Positions 15,582 to 24,479 of a DNA stretch of 64,000 bases are shown here, one piece after another. Source of the DNA: Amycolatopsis bullii (GTDB taxonomy: Bacteria; Actinomycetota; Actinomycetes; Mycobacteriales; Pseudonocardiaceae); the NCBI RefSeq assembly GCF_014654205.1, contig NZ_BNAW01000045.1, positions 1 through 64,000 on the forward strand, written 5' to 3'. Both the position numbers and the translations under genes were made by a program. The notes beneath the pieces were generated by a model that worked only from the letters and a program-made list of their open reading frames with translations, was not told the origin of the DNA and made no database searches. The stretch's first letter is position 1; each line of letters starts with the position of its first letter.

Positions 15582-17786
15582 TTGTCAAACCAGGGGTACG
15601 ACGAGGAATTGCGGGAAGAACGGGCCTACGTCGCCGCGCTGTACGAGCGGCTCGACCGCGAGCGCGCGGCGGCGCAGGCCCGGTACCACAGCGCACTCGG
15701 GCAAACCGAGGCGACGCCGGGAGAACGGGAGGACGACGTCCGCTGCCGGTCGCGGGAGGCGGCCCGGCTGGACGTCGCCGACAACGGTCTGTGCTTCGGC
15801 CGGTTGGACGCCCTTTCGGGCGAAACCAGCTACATCGGCCGAATCGGGCTCTTCGACGCGGAAAACGACTACGAACCGTTCCTGCTGGATTGGCGGGCCC
15901 CGGCGGCGCGGCCGTTCTACGTCGCCACCGCGGCGCGGCCGGAAAACATGCGCCGCCGCCGTCAGTTCCACACGATGGGCCGTCGCGTCCTCGATTTCAC
16001 CGACGAAGTCCTGGGTCGCCCCGGGGACGCCGAACGGGGGGACGCGGCCCTGCTCGCAGCCGTCAGCGCGCCCCGCGGCGAGGGCATGCGGGACATCGTC
16101 GCGACCATCCAGGCCGAGCAGGACGAGATCATCCGCCTCGGCCACGCGGGCGTGCTGGTGGTCGAGGGCGGCCCCGGCACCGGCAAGACGGCGGTCGCCC
16201 TGCACCGGGTGGCGTACCTGCTCTACACGCGGCGCGAGCGGATGTCGCGCAGCGGCGTGCTCGTGGTCGGCCCGAGCCCGTTGTTCCTCGACCACATCGG
16301 CCGCGTGCTGCCCTCGCTCGGCGAGTCGGACGTCGTCTTCACGACCACCGGCGGGCTCGTCCCCGGGCTGCGCGTCACGGCCGAGGACCGGCCGGAGGTG
16401 GCGCGGCTCAAGGGATCGCTGGAGGTCCTCGACGTGCTGGAAGCGGCGATCGCCGACCGGCAGCAGCTGCCCGCGGAGCCGGTGCCGATCGACCTGGGTG
16501 ACGTCGTCGTGGCGCTCGACGCCGACCTCGTGGCCGAGGCCCGGCTCAAAGCGCGCGAGACCGGTTTGCCGCACAACGAAGCCCGCGCGGTCTTCCGGCG
16601 GCACGCCGTCGAGCTCGTCGCCGATCGGGTCGTGGCCAAGATCGGCGAGGGCTGGCTCACCCCGGCGGACCGCATGCTGTGGGCGGACCTGCGCGCCGAC
16701 GTCCTCGACGAGCTCGCGGCGCACGAAGCGCTCGGCGCCGCGCTCGACGAGCTGTGGCCGTACCTGACGCCGGAGTCGCTGCTGGCGCCGCTGTACATGT
16801 CGCCGCGCCGGCTCGAGGCCGCCGGCGCCGATCCGGTGTTGTTCCGCGCGGACGGCGCCGCCTGGACCGTGTCCGACGTGCCGTTGCTCGACGAGCTGGT
16901 CGATCTGCTCGGCCGGGACGACGCCGAGGAACGCGCGGCCGCGCGGCAGCGGGCCGAAGCAGAAGCCGAGTACGCCTCCGGCGTCATGGAGCTGATGAAG
17001 CTGGACACCGAAGAGCTCGACGAGGACGTCCAGCTGGTCGCCGAGGACCTGCTGGACGCCGAAGACCTGGCCGAGCGGTTCGTCGAGCGCGACCACCGCG
17101 ACCTCGCCGAGCGGGCGGCCGCGGACCGGGACTGGACGTACGGGCACGTCGTCGTCGACGAGGCCCAGGAACTGTCCGAAATGGACTGGCGGGTGCTGAT
17201 GCGGCGGTGCCCGAGCCGGTCGTTCACGGTCGTCGGCGACCTCGCCCAGCGCCGTTCGGCGGCCGGGGCAACGGCGTGGGGCCCGGTGTTCGCGCCGTAC
17301 GTCGGCGACCGCTGGCTGTACCGCGAGCTGACCGTGAACTACCGGACGCCGGCGGAGATCATGACCGTCGCGGGCGCGCTGCTGGCGCGGTTCGCGCCGG
17401 ACGCGCGGGCGCCGGAATCGGTGCGCGCGTGCGGGACCCGGCCGTGGTCCAGACGAGTGGCGGACGACGAGCTCGCGGACGCCATCGACGACTTCGTCCG
17501 CGACGAGGCCGGGCGAGAAGGCACCAGTGTCGTGCTCGGTCCGCCGGGTGTCCCGGGAACGATCCCGGCCGCGGCGGCCAAAGGACTGGAGTTCGACGCC
17601 GTGCTCGTGGTCGAGCCGGAGCGGATCCTGGCCGCGGGCCCGCGCGGCGCGGCCGAGCTCTACGTCGCGCTCACGCGCGCCACGCAGCGCCTCGGGGTGC
17701 TGCACCGGGATCCGCTCCCGGCGGCGCTGACCGGCCTCGCCGAGGCCGGGGTGCCCGCGAGGTCCGGGCACCGGCGATTCCTGTAG
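15582..17786 (+). CDS. helR: HelR/HelD-like RNA polymerase-recycling motor ATPase
   Basis: A UvrD-like SF1 ATPase of 734 residues. It has an N-terminal antiparallel coiled coil (about 5-60, EERAYVAALYERLDRERAAAQ), a domain with LLDWRAPAARPFY, Walker A GGPGTGKTA (196-204), an acidic linker, and motif II VVVDEAQELSEMDW near 523, followed by the C-terminal helicase half ending ELYVALTRATQRLGVLH. This matches actinobacterial class II HelD/HelR proteins, which dislodge stalled RNA polymerase and can relieve rifampicin inhibition. The start TTG follows GAGGGG. TTGACA occurs at 15486-15491. I did not find the rifamycin-associated palindrome described upstream of other helR genes, so a role in resistance here is only possible. 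Confidence 0.85.
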   Translation: MSNQGYDEELREERAYVAALYERLDRERAAAQARYHSALGQTEATPGEREDDVRCRSREAARLDVADNGLCFGRLDALSGETSYIGRIGLFDAENDYEPFLLDWRAPAARPFYVATAARPENMRRRRQFHTMGRRVLDFTDEVLGRPGDAERGDAALLAAVSAPRGEGMRDIVATIQAEQDEIIRLGHAGVLVVEGGPGTGKTAVALHRVAYLLYTRRERMSRSGVLVVGPSPLFLDHIGRVLPSLGESDVVFTTTGGLVPGLRVTAEDRPEVARLKGSLEVLDVLEAAIADRQQLPAEPVPIDLGDVVVALDADLVAEARLKARETGLPHNEARAVFRRHAVELVADRVVAKIGEGWLTPADRMLWADLRADVLDELAAHEALGAALDELWPYLTPESLLAPLYMSPRRLEAAGADPVLFRADGAAWTVSDVPLLDELVDLLGRDDAEERAAARQRAEAEAEYASGVMELMKLDTEELDEDVQLVAEDLLDAEDLAERFVERDHRDLAERAAADRDWTYGHVVVDEAQELSEMDWRVLMRRCPSRSFTVVGDLAQRRSAAGATAWGPVFAPYVGDRWLYRELTVNYRTPAEIMTVAGALLARFAPDARAPESVRACGTRPWSRRVADDELADAIDDFVRDEAGREGTSVVLGPPGVPGTIPAAAAKGLEFDAVLVVEPERILAAGPRGAAELYVALTRATQRLGVLHRDPLPAALTGLAEAGVPARSGHRRFL

Positions 17787-17830
17787 CGAGCAGGGGGTGG
17801 CGGGCGGCGGTACCCGTCATCCCCGCACCG

Positions 17831-18307
17831 CTAGGCCGTGAGCCGGCCCCAGGAGTAGTTCTGCTTGGCCAGCTTCAGGTACACGAACAGCTCGGTCCCG
17901 GAGACGCCCGGGATCTTGCGCACCTCTTCGCCGAGCACTTCCAGCATGTGGTCGTCGTCCCGGCAGACCAGCTCGGCCAGCAGGTCGTACCGCCCGGCGC
18001 AGAGCACGACGTAGTGCACGTTCGTCAGCTCGGACAGCTTGTCGGCGACATCGCGGGGATCGACGCCGTCGACGTTGATGCCGACCATGGCCTGGCGCGT
18101 CAGGTCCACGTTGGCGGGGTCGGTCACCGCGACGATCTGCATCAGGTCGTCGCGCAGCAGCCGCTGCACGCGCTGGCGGACTGCTCCCTCCGAAAGGCCG
18201 ACCGCCTTGGCGAGCGCGGTGAACGAGGCCCGGCCGTCCTTCTGGAGCAGGTCGATCAGCGATCTGTCCGTATTGTCCAGCGCGCGCGCACGTGTTTCGT
18301 CACCCAT
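17831..18307 (-). CDS. Lrp/AsnC-family transcriptional regulator
   Basis: A protein of 158 residues. The N-terminal AsnC-type helix-turn-helix (about 10-55, ALAKAVGLSEGAVRQRVQRL) is followed by a RAM/AsnC effector domain (about 72-150) containing HYVVLCAGRYDLLAELVC. These proteins form octamers or dimers that sense amino acids. It starts at ATG 18307 behind GGGAGGG. It is transcribed divergently from an amino-acid permease across 264 bp, and a diaminopimelate decarboxylase gene lies beyond. Control of the permease in response to an amino acid is therefore likely, though it is inferred from position only. Confidence 0.9.
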   Translation of the reverse strand: MGDETRARALDNTDRSLIDLLQKDGRASFTALAKAVGLSEGAVRQRVQRLLRDDLMQIVAVTDPANVDLTRQAMVGINVDGVDPRDVADKLSELTNVHYVVLCAGRYDLLAELVCRDDDHMLEVLGEEVRKIPGVSGTELFVYLKLAKQNYSWGRLTA

Positions 18308-18571
18308 GCCGTCCCTCCCTGTGTTTCGGCATGTGATTTGTCAAGTGCGCAGCGTATCGAGACCTGCGGAGAAAGCGAGCCCTCCGCGCCAGCTTCGCGC
18401 GATTCGACGTGCACGCCGCGCTCAGCCGAGGAATCGGTGGCCGGAGGCGAAACTGACGAGGCTTTCCGAGGCGGTTTTGTGCGCCCGCGCACAGCCGTAC
18501 GTCCATCCGGGTTCGCGCCAGGTACCGTCTGGCGGCTCTCTCGTCCGAAGCAACCCCAGGAGGACCAACGC

Positions 18572-20122
18572 ATGTCGGAGGCCGTGGCGCTCGGCGTCGC
18601 ACCCGCCGTTCCCGCGAAGGGGCTGCGCGGCGGCGCGCTGGGCATGGTGTCGTCGATGGTCATCGGGATGTCGTCGACGGCGCCGGCGTACTCCATCGCG
18701 GCCACGCTGGGGCTGATCGTGCTGGCCGGCACCGGGTTCAAGGCGGCCGCGTTCGTGCTGCTGTCGTTCGTGCCGGTGCTGTTCGTCGCCTTCGCCTTCC
18801 GCGAGCTGAACACCGCGGAACCCGACTGCGGCACCAACTTCACCTGGGCCTCCCGCGCGTTCGGCCCGCACGCCGGGTGGTTCACCGGCTGGGTCGTCAC
18901 GGTCGCGCAGCTGCTGGTGATGAGCAGCCAGTCCGCACTGACCGGCCGGTACACGCTTTTGCTGTTCGGCGCGTCCGGAGCCGCGGACAACCGATGGGTG
19001 ACGACGGCGATCGGGGCCGCCTGGCTGCTGGCGCTGTGCTGGCTCTGCCACCGTGGCATCGAGGTGTCCGCGCGGGCGCAGTGGATCCTGCTCGGCGTGG
19101 AACTCGCCGTCCTGGTGCTCTTCTCGGTCGTCGCGCTGGTCCGCGTCTTCGACGGCACGGCCGGGCCGCAGGCGTCGCTGCCGAAGCTCGATTGGCTGTG
19201 GCCGGGCGGGGTCTCGGCCGCCACCGCGGTTTCGGCGGTGCTGCTGGCCGTGTTCATCTACTGGGGCTGGGAAAGCTCGCTATCGGTCAACGAGGAGTCG
19301 GCCGATCCGCGCCGGGCGCCGGGCCGCGCGGCGGTGCTTTCGACGGTGTTGCTGGTGCTGAACTACCTGCTCGTGACGGTCGCCGCGCTCGCCTTCGCCG
19401 GGGTGGGCAGCGAGGGAATCGGCCTGGCCAACGAGGCCAACTCCGAGGACGTCCTGGCCGGCCTGGGCGGCGCGGTGTTCGGCGACGGGACGACCGGCAA
19501 GGTCCTCGGCGTGCTGCTGATCGTGTCCGTGCTGACCAGCGGCGCGGCGACCAGCCAGGCGACGATCATGCCGGCCGCGCGCACGACGTTGTCGATGGCC
19601 AGCCACGGCGCCCTGCCGCGCGTCTTCGGGCGCGTGCACCCGCGGTTCCGGACGCCGACCGTGGCGACCTGGGCGTTCGGGCTGGTCTCGCTGGCCGTGT
19701 ACGTGCTCCTGGCGCTGGTCAGCGACAACGTGCTGTCCGACTCGGTGGACGCGGTCGGCTTGACCATCGCGATCGAATACACGATGACGGCGCTGGCGTG
19801 CGTCTGGGTGTTCCGCCGGACGCTGTTCGCGAGCGTGCGCAACTTCGTGCTGCGCGGGCTGCTGCCGTTCGCCGGCGGCGTGTTCTTCCTGGCCGTGCTG
19901 GTGTTCGCGCTGATCGAGTACGCGCGGCCGGACGCGGGCGAGACGACGGTGTTCGGCATCGGCGGTGTCGCGGTGATCGGCGTGGTGTCGATCGTGCTCG
20001 GGGTGCCGCTGATGTTCGCGGTGCACCGGGCCTGCCGGGAGTTCTTCGCCGGCCGCCGCCTGCCGCGCGGGGTCGTGCCGCGCGGCGGCGACAGCATCGT
20101 CACCCCAGATCACGCCGGCTGA
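18572..20122 (+). CDS. APC-superfamily amino-acid permease
   Basis: A cytoplasmic-membrane transporter of 516 residues with about 12-13 hydrophobic helices. The first helix carries the APC signature SSMVIGMSSTAPAYSIAATL (residues 24-43), and helix 6 contains FIYWGWESSLSVNEES. Members exchange or symport amino acids and polyamines. ATG 18572 is preceded by AGGAGG at 9 nt. It is divergent from an Lrp/AsnC regulator, and its last 23 nt overlap the convergent lysA-like gene. A lysine-, diaminopimelate- or cadaverine-type substrate would fit the neighbours but is not shown by the sequence. Confidence 0.88.
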   Translation: MSEAVALGVAPAVPAKGLRGGALGMVSSMVIGMSSTAPAYSIAATLGLIVLAGTGFKAAAFVLLSFVPVLFVAFAFRELNTAEPDCGTNFTWASRAFGPHAGWFTGWVVTVAQLLVMSSQSALTGRYTLLLFGASGAADNRWVTTAIGAAWLLALCWLCHRGIEVSARAQWILLGVELAVLVLFSVVALVRVFDGTAGPQASLPKLDWLWPGGVSAATAVSAVLLAVFIYWGWESSLSVNEESADPRRAPGRAAVLSTVLLVLNYLLVTVAALAFAGVGSEGIGLANEANSEDVLAGLGGAVFGDGTTGKVLGVLLIVSVLTSGAATSQATIMPAARTTLSMASHGALPRVFGRVHPRFRTPTVATWAFGLVSLAVYVLLALVSDNVLSDSVDAVGLTIAIEYTMTALACVWVFRRTLFASVRNFVLRGLLPFAGGVFFLAVLVFALIEYARPDAGETTVFGIGGVAVIGVVSIVLGVPLMFAVHRACREFFAGRRLPRGVVPRGGDSIVTPDHAG

Positions 20123-21443
20123 GGTCCTCCTCAGTCTCGCGGCGCACCAGCAGCGTCGCGACGCCGTCGCGGACGCCGACCAGTGGCGGGCGGCCGACCT
20201 GGTTGTAGTTCGACGCCAGCGAGTGGTGGTACGCGCCGGTGCACGGGACGGCCAGGAGGTCGCCGACGTGCAGGTCGGCGGGCAGGTTGATGCCGTCAGC
20301 GAGGACGTCCCCGGCTTCGCAGTGCCTGCCGACCACGGTCATCGGCACGCGCTGCGCCTTCGACCGCCGTCCCACCAGGCGTGTGGTGTAGCGGGCGCCG
20401 TAGAGGGACGGGCGCGCGTTGTCGCTCATGCCGCCGTCGACCGCGACGAACGTGCGGCTGCCGCGTTTGACCGCGCAGACCCGGTAGACCGTGATCCCGG
20501 CCGGCCCGACGAGCGCCCGGCCGGGCTCGATCGTCAGGCGGGGCAGCGGAAAGCCGTGCGCCGCGCATTCGTACGCCAGTGCCACCCGCAGGCGCCGCGA
20601 GTAGCCGCCGAGGTCGAACGCGGGCTCGCCGCCGACGTACGGGACCGCGTGCCCGCCGCCGAGATCCAGCTCCCGCGGCGTGACGCCGTGGGTGTCGCGG
20701 ATCCGGACGAGCACCTCGGCCATCCGCCGCGCGGCCGCCTCGTACCGGTCGACCCTGGTCACCTGGGAGCCGATGTGGCAGTGCAGGCCTTGGAGCCGCA
20801 ACCCGGGTTGTCGCTTCACGGCTTCGACGGCGGCGTCGACGTTGTCGGGGACGCCGTCGAGGAGCGAGAAGCCGAACTTCTGGCCTTCGGTGCCGGTGCT
20901 GATGGCCGCGTGGGCCCCGGCCGCAACACCCGGCGTCACTCGGATCATCACCTGCTGAGCGCCGTGGGCGAGCGCGCCGAGCTGCTCGATCTCGTCGAGC
21001 GAGTCGACCACGATCCGCCGGACGCCGTAGCTGAGCGCCGCCTTCAGGTCTTCGGGCGTCTTCGCGTTGCCGTGCAGCAGCATGCGCTCCGCGGGGAAGC
21101 CGACCGAGCGTGCGACGGCGATTTCGCCGGCGGAGCAGGTGTCGAGCGACAACCCCGCTTCGGCGATCCAGCGCAGTACGGCCCGCGTACAGAGCGCCTT
21201 GCTCGCGTACGCGACTTCGACGTCCGGCAGCGCTTCGCGGTACTCACGGGCGGTGTCGCGGACCTGCTGCTCGTCGATGAGGTACGACGGCGTCCCGAAG
21301 CGGGCGGCGAGGTGGCTGACCGGCGCGCCGGCGAAGAGCAGCTCGCCGTCCTCGCCGATTCGGGTGCTTCGCGGCCAGACTCCTGGCTCGAGGTGATCGG
21401 CGGCTTCGCAGCCGAGGCTGGGAAGAAGCTCGCTGAGCGTCAC
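20100..21443 (-). CDS. lysA: Diaminopimelate decarboxylase (LysA family)
   Basis: A PLP enzyme of 447 residues that decarboxylates meso-diaminopimelate to L-lysine. The Schiff-base Lys82 sits in VAYASKALCT. HCHIGSQ (about 217), DLGGGHAVPY, the phosphate-binding EPGRALVG and the dimer-interface Cys motif HCEAGDVL follow, as does the ligand-loop signature GAYHHSLASNYN. These are diagnostic of DapDC rather than ornithine or arginine decarboxylase. The start is GTG 21443 with GGAGG at 5 nt, but both are buried in a long hairpin (21441-21517). It is not beside argS or hom, where actinomycetes usually keep lysA, so it may be a second copy. Confidence 0.88.
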   Translation of the reverse strand: MTLSELLPSLGCEAADHLEPGVWPRSTRIGEDGELLFAGAPVSHLAARFGTPSYLIDEQQVRDTAREYREALPDVEVAYASKALCTRAVLRWIAEAGLSLDTCSAGEIAVARSVGFPAERMLLHGNAKTPEDLKAALSYGVRRIVVDSLDEIEQLGALAHGAQQVMIRVTPGVAAGAHAAISTGTEGQKFGFSLLDGVPDNVDAAVEAVKRQPGLRLQGLHCHIGSQVTRVDRYEAAARRMAEVLVRIRDTHGVTPRELDLGGGHAVPYVGGEPAFDLGGYSRRLRVALAYECAAHGFPLPRLTIEPGRALVGPAGITVYRVCAVKRGSRTFVAVDGGMSDNARPSLYGARYTTRLVGRRSKAQRVPMTVVGRHCEAGDVLADGINLPADLHVGDLLAVPCTGAYHHSLASNYNQVGRPPLVGVRDGVATLLVRRETEEDLSRRDLG

Positions 21444-21517
21444 GGGTGCCTCCGGGCATCACGGCGGATCGGACCCCGCCAGGACACCCCCGCGACCGGG
21501 CCCGGAGATCACCCGTG
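21440..21517 (-). promoter_or_regulatory. Start-sequestering leader hairpin with short uORF, lysA
   Basis: In the lysA leader the segment 21517-21501 (CACGGGTGATCTCCGGG) pairs with 21456-21441 (CCCGGAGGCACCCGTG). It forms an 8-bp and a 7-bp helix separated by a 2-by-1 internal loop, with a 44-nt apical region between. The GGAGG ribosome-binding site and the GTG start lie wholly in the 3' strand. A possible 15-codon uORF (GTG 21487; VSWRGPIRRDARRHP) begins in the apical region, and its TGA overlaps the lysA GTG, so its translation would open the helix. No U-run follows, so control would be translational. The pairing is visible; function is inferred. Confidence 0.5.
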
Positions 21518-21583
21518 AATGCCGTCCTGACGGCTGTGGGTTGTCCGCTTACTCCTTATTAACGCCCCAGTAACTTGCGTCAC

Positions 21584-22489
21584 CTAGGAGAGGCCCCACG
21601 ACGACAGCAGCCCGGAAAGGTGCTCCCGTTCGGCTCCGGTCAGCAGCCGGCTCGGGGGCCGGATGTCCGGACGGCACAGGCCGAGCTGGGCCAGGGCGTC
21701 CTTGACCACGCTGACGTTGTTGGCGTTCCCGTTGGCGGCGCGGAGCTCCTCGAACGGCCGGATCCGCTCCCAGACCGCCATCGCCGCCGGATAGTCCGCT
21801 GTGGACAGTGCGTGGAACATCTCCAGCGAGATCGCCGGGTCGACGTTCACCAGCCCGGAGGTGAAGCCGGTCGCGCCGACGGCGAAGTAGCCGGGCGCGG
21901 AGAGCTCCGCCAGGCCGGCGATCCATACGAACCGGTCGAAGCCCGCGTCCCGGGCGACCGAGCCGAACCGCACCGGGTCCGGGACCGCGTACTTCACGCC
22001 GATGACGTTCGGCGCCGCCTCCCCGAGCGCACCCAGCTGCTCGCCGGCGATCGCGGGGTTGCGGACGTAGAGCACGACGCCGAGTTCCGGCACCGCCGCG
22101 GCGATCGCCGCGTGGTAGTCGACCCAGCCGTCGCCGGAGATGTACGGGTGCACGGGCTGGTGGATCATGATCATGTCCGCGCCCGCCTCCCGCGCGTGGA
22201 TCGCGGACCGCGTCGCCGACGCGACGTCGTGCCCGACGCCGGCGAGCACGCTCGCCCGGCCGGCCGCGGCCTCGACGGTGACCTCCAGGCACTGCCGCGC
22301 TTCGCCCGCATCGAGCGCGTAGAACTCACCGGTGTTGCCGTTCGGCGTCACGACCTCGATGCCGCCGGTGATCAGCCGGTCCACCAGCTTCGCGTACGTC
22401 TGGCCGTCGACGGCGCCCTCGGCGTCGAACGGCGTGACCGGGATGGCCACCACCCCGGAAAGCCGCCGCCTCTGCTCCTCGAACGTCAT
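21584..22489 (-). CDS. Dihydrodipicolinate synthase-family lyase/aldolase
   Basis: A class I aldolase-type TIM barrel of 301 residues. The Schiff-base Lys166 is in VIGVKYAVPD, with the paired Tyr141 in VLYVRNP. The pyruvate-binding motif is GNTGEF (51-56), where DapA itself normally has GTTGE. The Asn suggests a DapA-like enzyme acting on another 2-oxo acid (dehydratase, aldolase or N-acetylneuraminate lyase type) and not lysine synthesis. ATG 22489 overlaps the GntR stop (ATGA). The unit faces an ABC importer across a shared promoter region, so it probably degrades the imported compound. Confidence 0.85.
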   Translation of the reverse strand: MTFEEQRRRLSGVVAIPVTPFDAEGAVDGQTYAKLVDRLITGGIEVVTPNGNTGEFYALDAGEARQCLEVTVEAAAGRASVLAGVGHDVASATRSAIHAREAGADMIMIHQPVHPYISGDGWVDYHAAIAAAVPELGVVLYVRNPAIAGEQLGALGEAAPNVIGVKYAVPDPVRFGSVARDAGFDRFVWIAGLAELSAPGYFAVGATGFTSGLVNVDPAISLEMFHALSTADYPAAMAVWERIRPFEELRAANGNANNVSVVKDALAQLGLCRPDIRPPSRLLTGAEREHLSGLLSSWGLS

Positions 22490-23196
22490 CGGGCCCCCTT
22501 CGGATCGCCGGTCTCGGTGGTGCGTGCGCCGGACAGCCCGAAGGCGATCCGGTCGATGAAATCGGTGATGTGCTTGCGCAGCAGGTGTTCGGTCTGCCGG
22601 GTGTTGCCGCTCTCGGCGGCGTTCAGGATCGCCCGGTGCTCGGCCGCTTCGCCCTGCCAGGTGGGGCTGATGCCCCAGCCCGTGACGGTGATCAGCGCGG
22701 CTTGGTCGCGCAGCCCGTCGAGGACCTCGACCAGCAGCGGGTTCCCGCACCCGGCGTAGAGCGCGCGGTGGAACAGGCGGTTGGCCAGGCTGGCCTTCGC
22801 GCGGTCACCGGCCGCCGCGCCGGTCTCGACCCCGGCCAGCACCTGCCGCGCGTCCGCGAAGTCCGCGCCGCGCTCGACGGCCCGCCGGACGGCTTCGGGC
22901 TCCAGCAGTGCGCGCAGGTCGTAGACCGCGCACGCGCTTTCGGCGTCCATGACCCGGACCGCGGCGCCCTTGTACGTGCTCATCGTGACCAAACCGGAAC
23001 CGGCCAGGCTCCGCAGTGCCTCGCGCACGGGCGTCTTCGACACCCCGAGCAGGGCGCCGACCTCGGCTTCGACGAGCGTTTCGCCCGGCCCGAACTCCCC
23101 GCTCAAGATCGCTTCCTTGATCGCGTCACGCACGAAATCCGTCCGCGAGACGGGCGGCGGCGGCCTTCGGGCCGAAGAAGTGCTCGCCACTGGCAT
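22486..23196 (-). CDS. GntR-family (FCD/FadR-type) transcriptional regulator
   Basis: A protein of 236 residues. The winged helix (about 18-80, VSKTPVREALRSLAGSGLV) precedes an all-helical FCD effector domain (about 95-225) with conserved metal-site-like residues in NRLFHRAL and AAEHRAILNA. Regulators of this group control sugar-acid, amino-acid and organic-acid catabolism. It is coupled to the DHDPS-family gene by a 4-nt overlap and faces the ABC importer genes. ATG 23196 is preferred; in-frame starts up to 23235 would read through the probable operator. Confidence 0.88.
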   Translation of the reverse strand: MPVASTSSARRPPPPVSRTDFVRDAIKEAILSGEFGPGETLVEAEVGALLGVSKTPVREALRSLAGSGLVTMSTYKGAAVRVMDAESACAVYDLRALLEPEAVRRAVERGADFADARQVLAGVETGAAAGDRAKASLANRLFHRALYAGCGNPLLVEVLDGLRDQAALITVTGWGISPTWQGEAAEHRAILNAAESGNTRQTEHLLRKHITDFIDRIAFGLSGARTTETGDPKGAR

Positions 23197-23202
23197 GTCC
23201 GA

Positions 23203-23236
23203 TCTGATATACGATGCGACATACAACATTATCACG
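23203..23236. promoter_or_regulatory. AT-rich divergent promoter/operator of GntR and ABC importer
   Basis: This stretch between the GntR and ABC-importer genes is strikingly AT-rich for the window. On the minus strand it reads as the imperfect repeat GTATGT-CGCATC-GTATAT inside an extended dyad with ends TG and CA. FCD-type GntR proteins commonly bind such short dyads at divergent promoters, so it is the likely control point for both units. Confidence 0.45.
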
Positions 23237-23252
23237 GACCTAGGGAGCAGCC

Positions 23253-24479
23253 ATGCAGCGTTGCACCGGCTTCCGATTCCGACGAGTGTTGCTGGCGGTG
23301 GGTCTCGCGGCCGGTCTGGCGGCCTGCGGCGCGCCCGGCGGCGACGGCGGCCAGGCGGCAGATCCCCAGGCCGTGCCGGACAAGCCGAGCAAGCCGGTCG
23401 AGCTCAACATCCTCGACGTCGCGGGCAACCTGCAGCTCACCAAGCAGATGATCGAGAACTTCAAGGCCGCGCACCCGGACGTGCTCGCGAAGGTCACCTA
23501 TTCGACGGCACCCGCGCCGAGCATGGCGGGCAAGCTGAAGGCCGAGCAGGACGGCGGCGTCGCCCAGACCCACCTGGTGCTGAGCGGGACCGACGGTCTC
23601 TCCGCCGGCATCGCGAACGGCACCCTGGCGAAGGTCCTCCCGGACTTCTCGGGCCGGTTCCCGAACCTGATGCAGAACTACCTCGAGCCCGCGGCCAAGA
23701 TGCAGGAGCTGGCCAACGGCTACGGCATCGAGGTCGTCTACTACCCGTCGGGCCCGCTCCTGGAGTTCAACCCCGGCGCGGTGCCCGCCGCCCCGGCGTC
23801 GCCGCAGGAGCTGCTCGACTGGGCGAAGGCGCACCCGGAGAAGTTCCAGTACGCCCAGCCGTCGAACTCCGGCCCGGGCCGGACGTTCCTGATGGGCCTG
23901 CCGTACCTGCTCGGCGACAAGGACCCGAAGGACCCGGACCAGGGCTGGGACAAGACCTGGGCGTTCCTGCAGGAGCTCGGCAAGTACGTGAAGTACTACC
24001 CGTCGGGCACCACGGAGACGATGAAGAACCTCGCCTCCGGCTCGGTAGACATGATCATGTCGACCACCGGCTGGGACATCAACCCGCGCAAGCTCGGCAC
24101 GGTGCCCAACACGGTCAAGACGGCGATCATGCAGCCGATGCACTGGGTCACCGACGCCCAGTACGCCCTCATCCCCAAGGGCCTTTCGCCCGACCAGGAG
24201 TCGGCGATCCTGCAGCTGATCGCGTGGATGCTCAAGCCGGACCAGCAGGCGATCGCCTACGACGACGGGTACTTCTACCCCGGCCCGGCGGTCAAGGACG
24301 TCACCCTGCAGATGGCGCCGCAGAAGAGCCAGGACACTCTTCGGCAGTTCGGCCGCCCGGAGTACGAGCAGTGGATCGCGCAGTACCCCAAGGAGACCTC
24401 GCTGCCCGCCGAGCAGCAGGTGAAGGCGTTCGACAAGTGGAACCAGCTGGTCGGCGGCTCGAAGGTCGGTAAGAAGTGA
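23253..24479 (+). CDS. ABC importer substrate-binding lipoprotein
   Basis: An extracellular solute-binding protein of 408 residues. The N-terminal signal peptide ends in a lipobox GLAAC with lipidated Cys25, so it is tethered outside the membrane. The fold is of the type 2 periplasmic-binding class used for sugars, polyamines and phosphonates (VELNILDVAGNLQLTKQMIE at the start of domain 1). It begins at ATG 23253 behind GGGAG, and its stop overlaps the ATPase start (GTGA). It is the first gene of a four-part importer facing a GntR/DHDPS-family unit. The ligand is not identifiable from sequence. Confidence 0.88.
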   Translation: MQRCTGFRFRRVLLAVGLAAGLAACGAPGGDGGQAADPQAVPDKPSKPVELNILDVAGNLQLTKQMIENFKAAHPDVLAKVTYSTAPAPSMAGKLKAEQDGGVAQTHLVLSGTDGLSAGIANGTLAKVLPDFSGRFPNLMQNYLEPAAKMQELANGYGIEVVYYPSGPLLEFNPGAVPAAPASPQELLDWAKAHPEKFQYAQPSNSGPGRTFLMGLPYLLGDKDPKDPDQGWDKTWAFLQELGKYVKYYPSGTTETMKNLASGSVDMIMSTTGWDINPRKLGTVPNTVKTAIMQPMHWVTDAQYALIPKGLSPDQESAILQLIAWMLKPDQQAIAYDDGYFYPGPAVKDVTLQMAPQKSQDTLRQFGRPEYEQWIAQYPKETSLPAEQQVKAFDKWNQLVGGSKVGKK

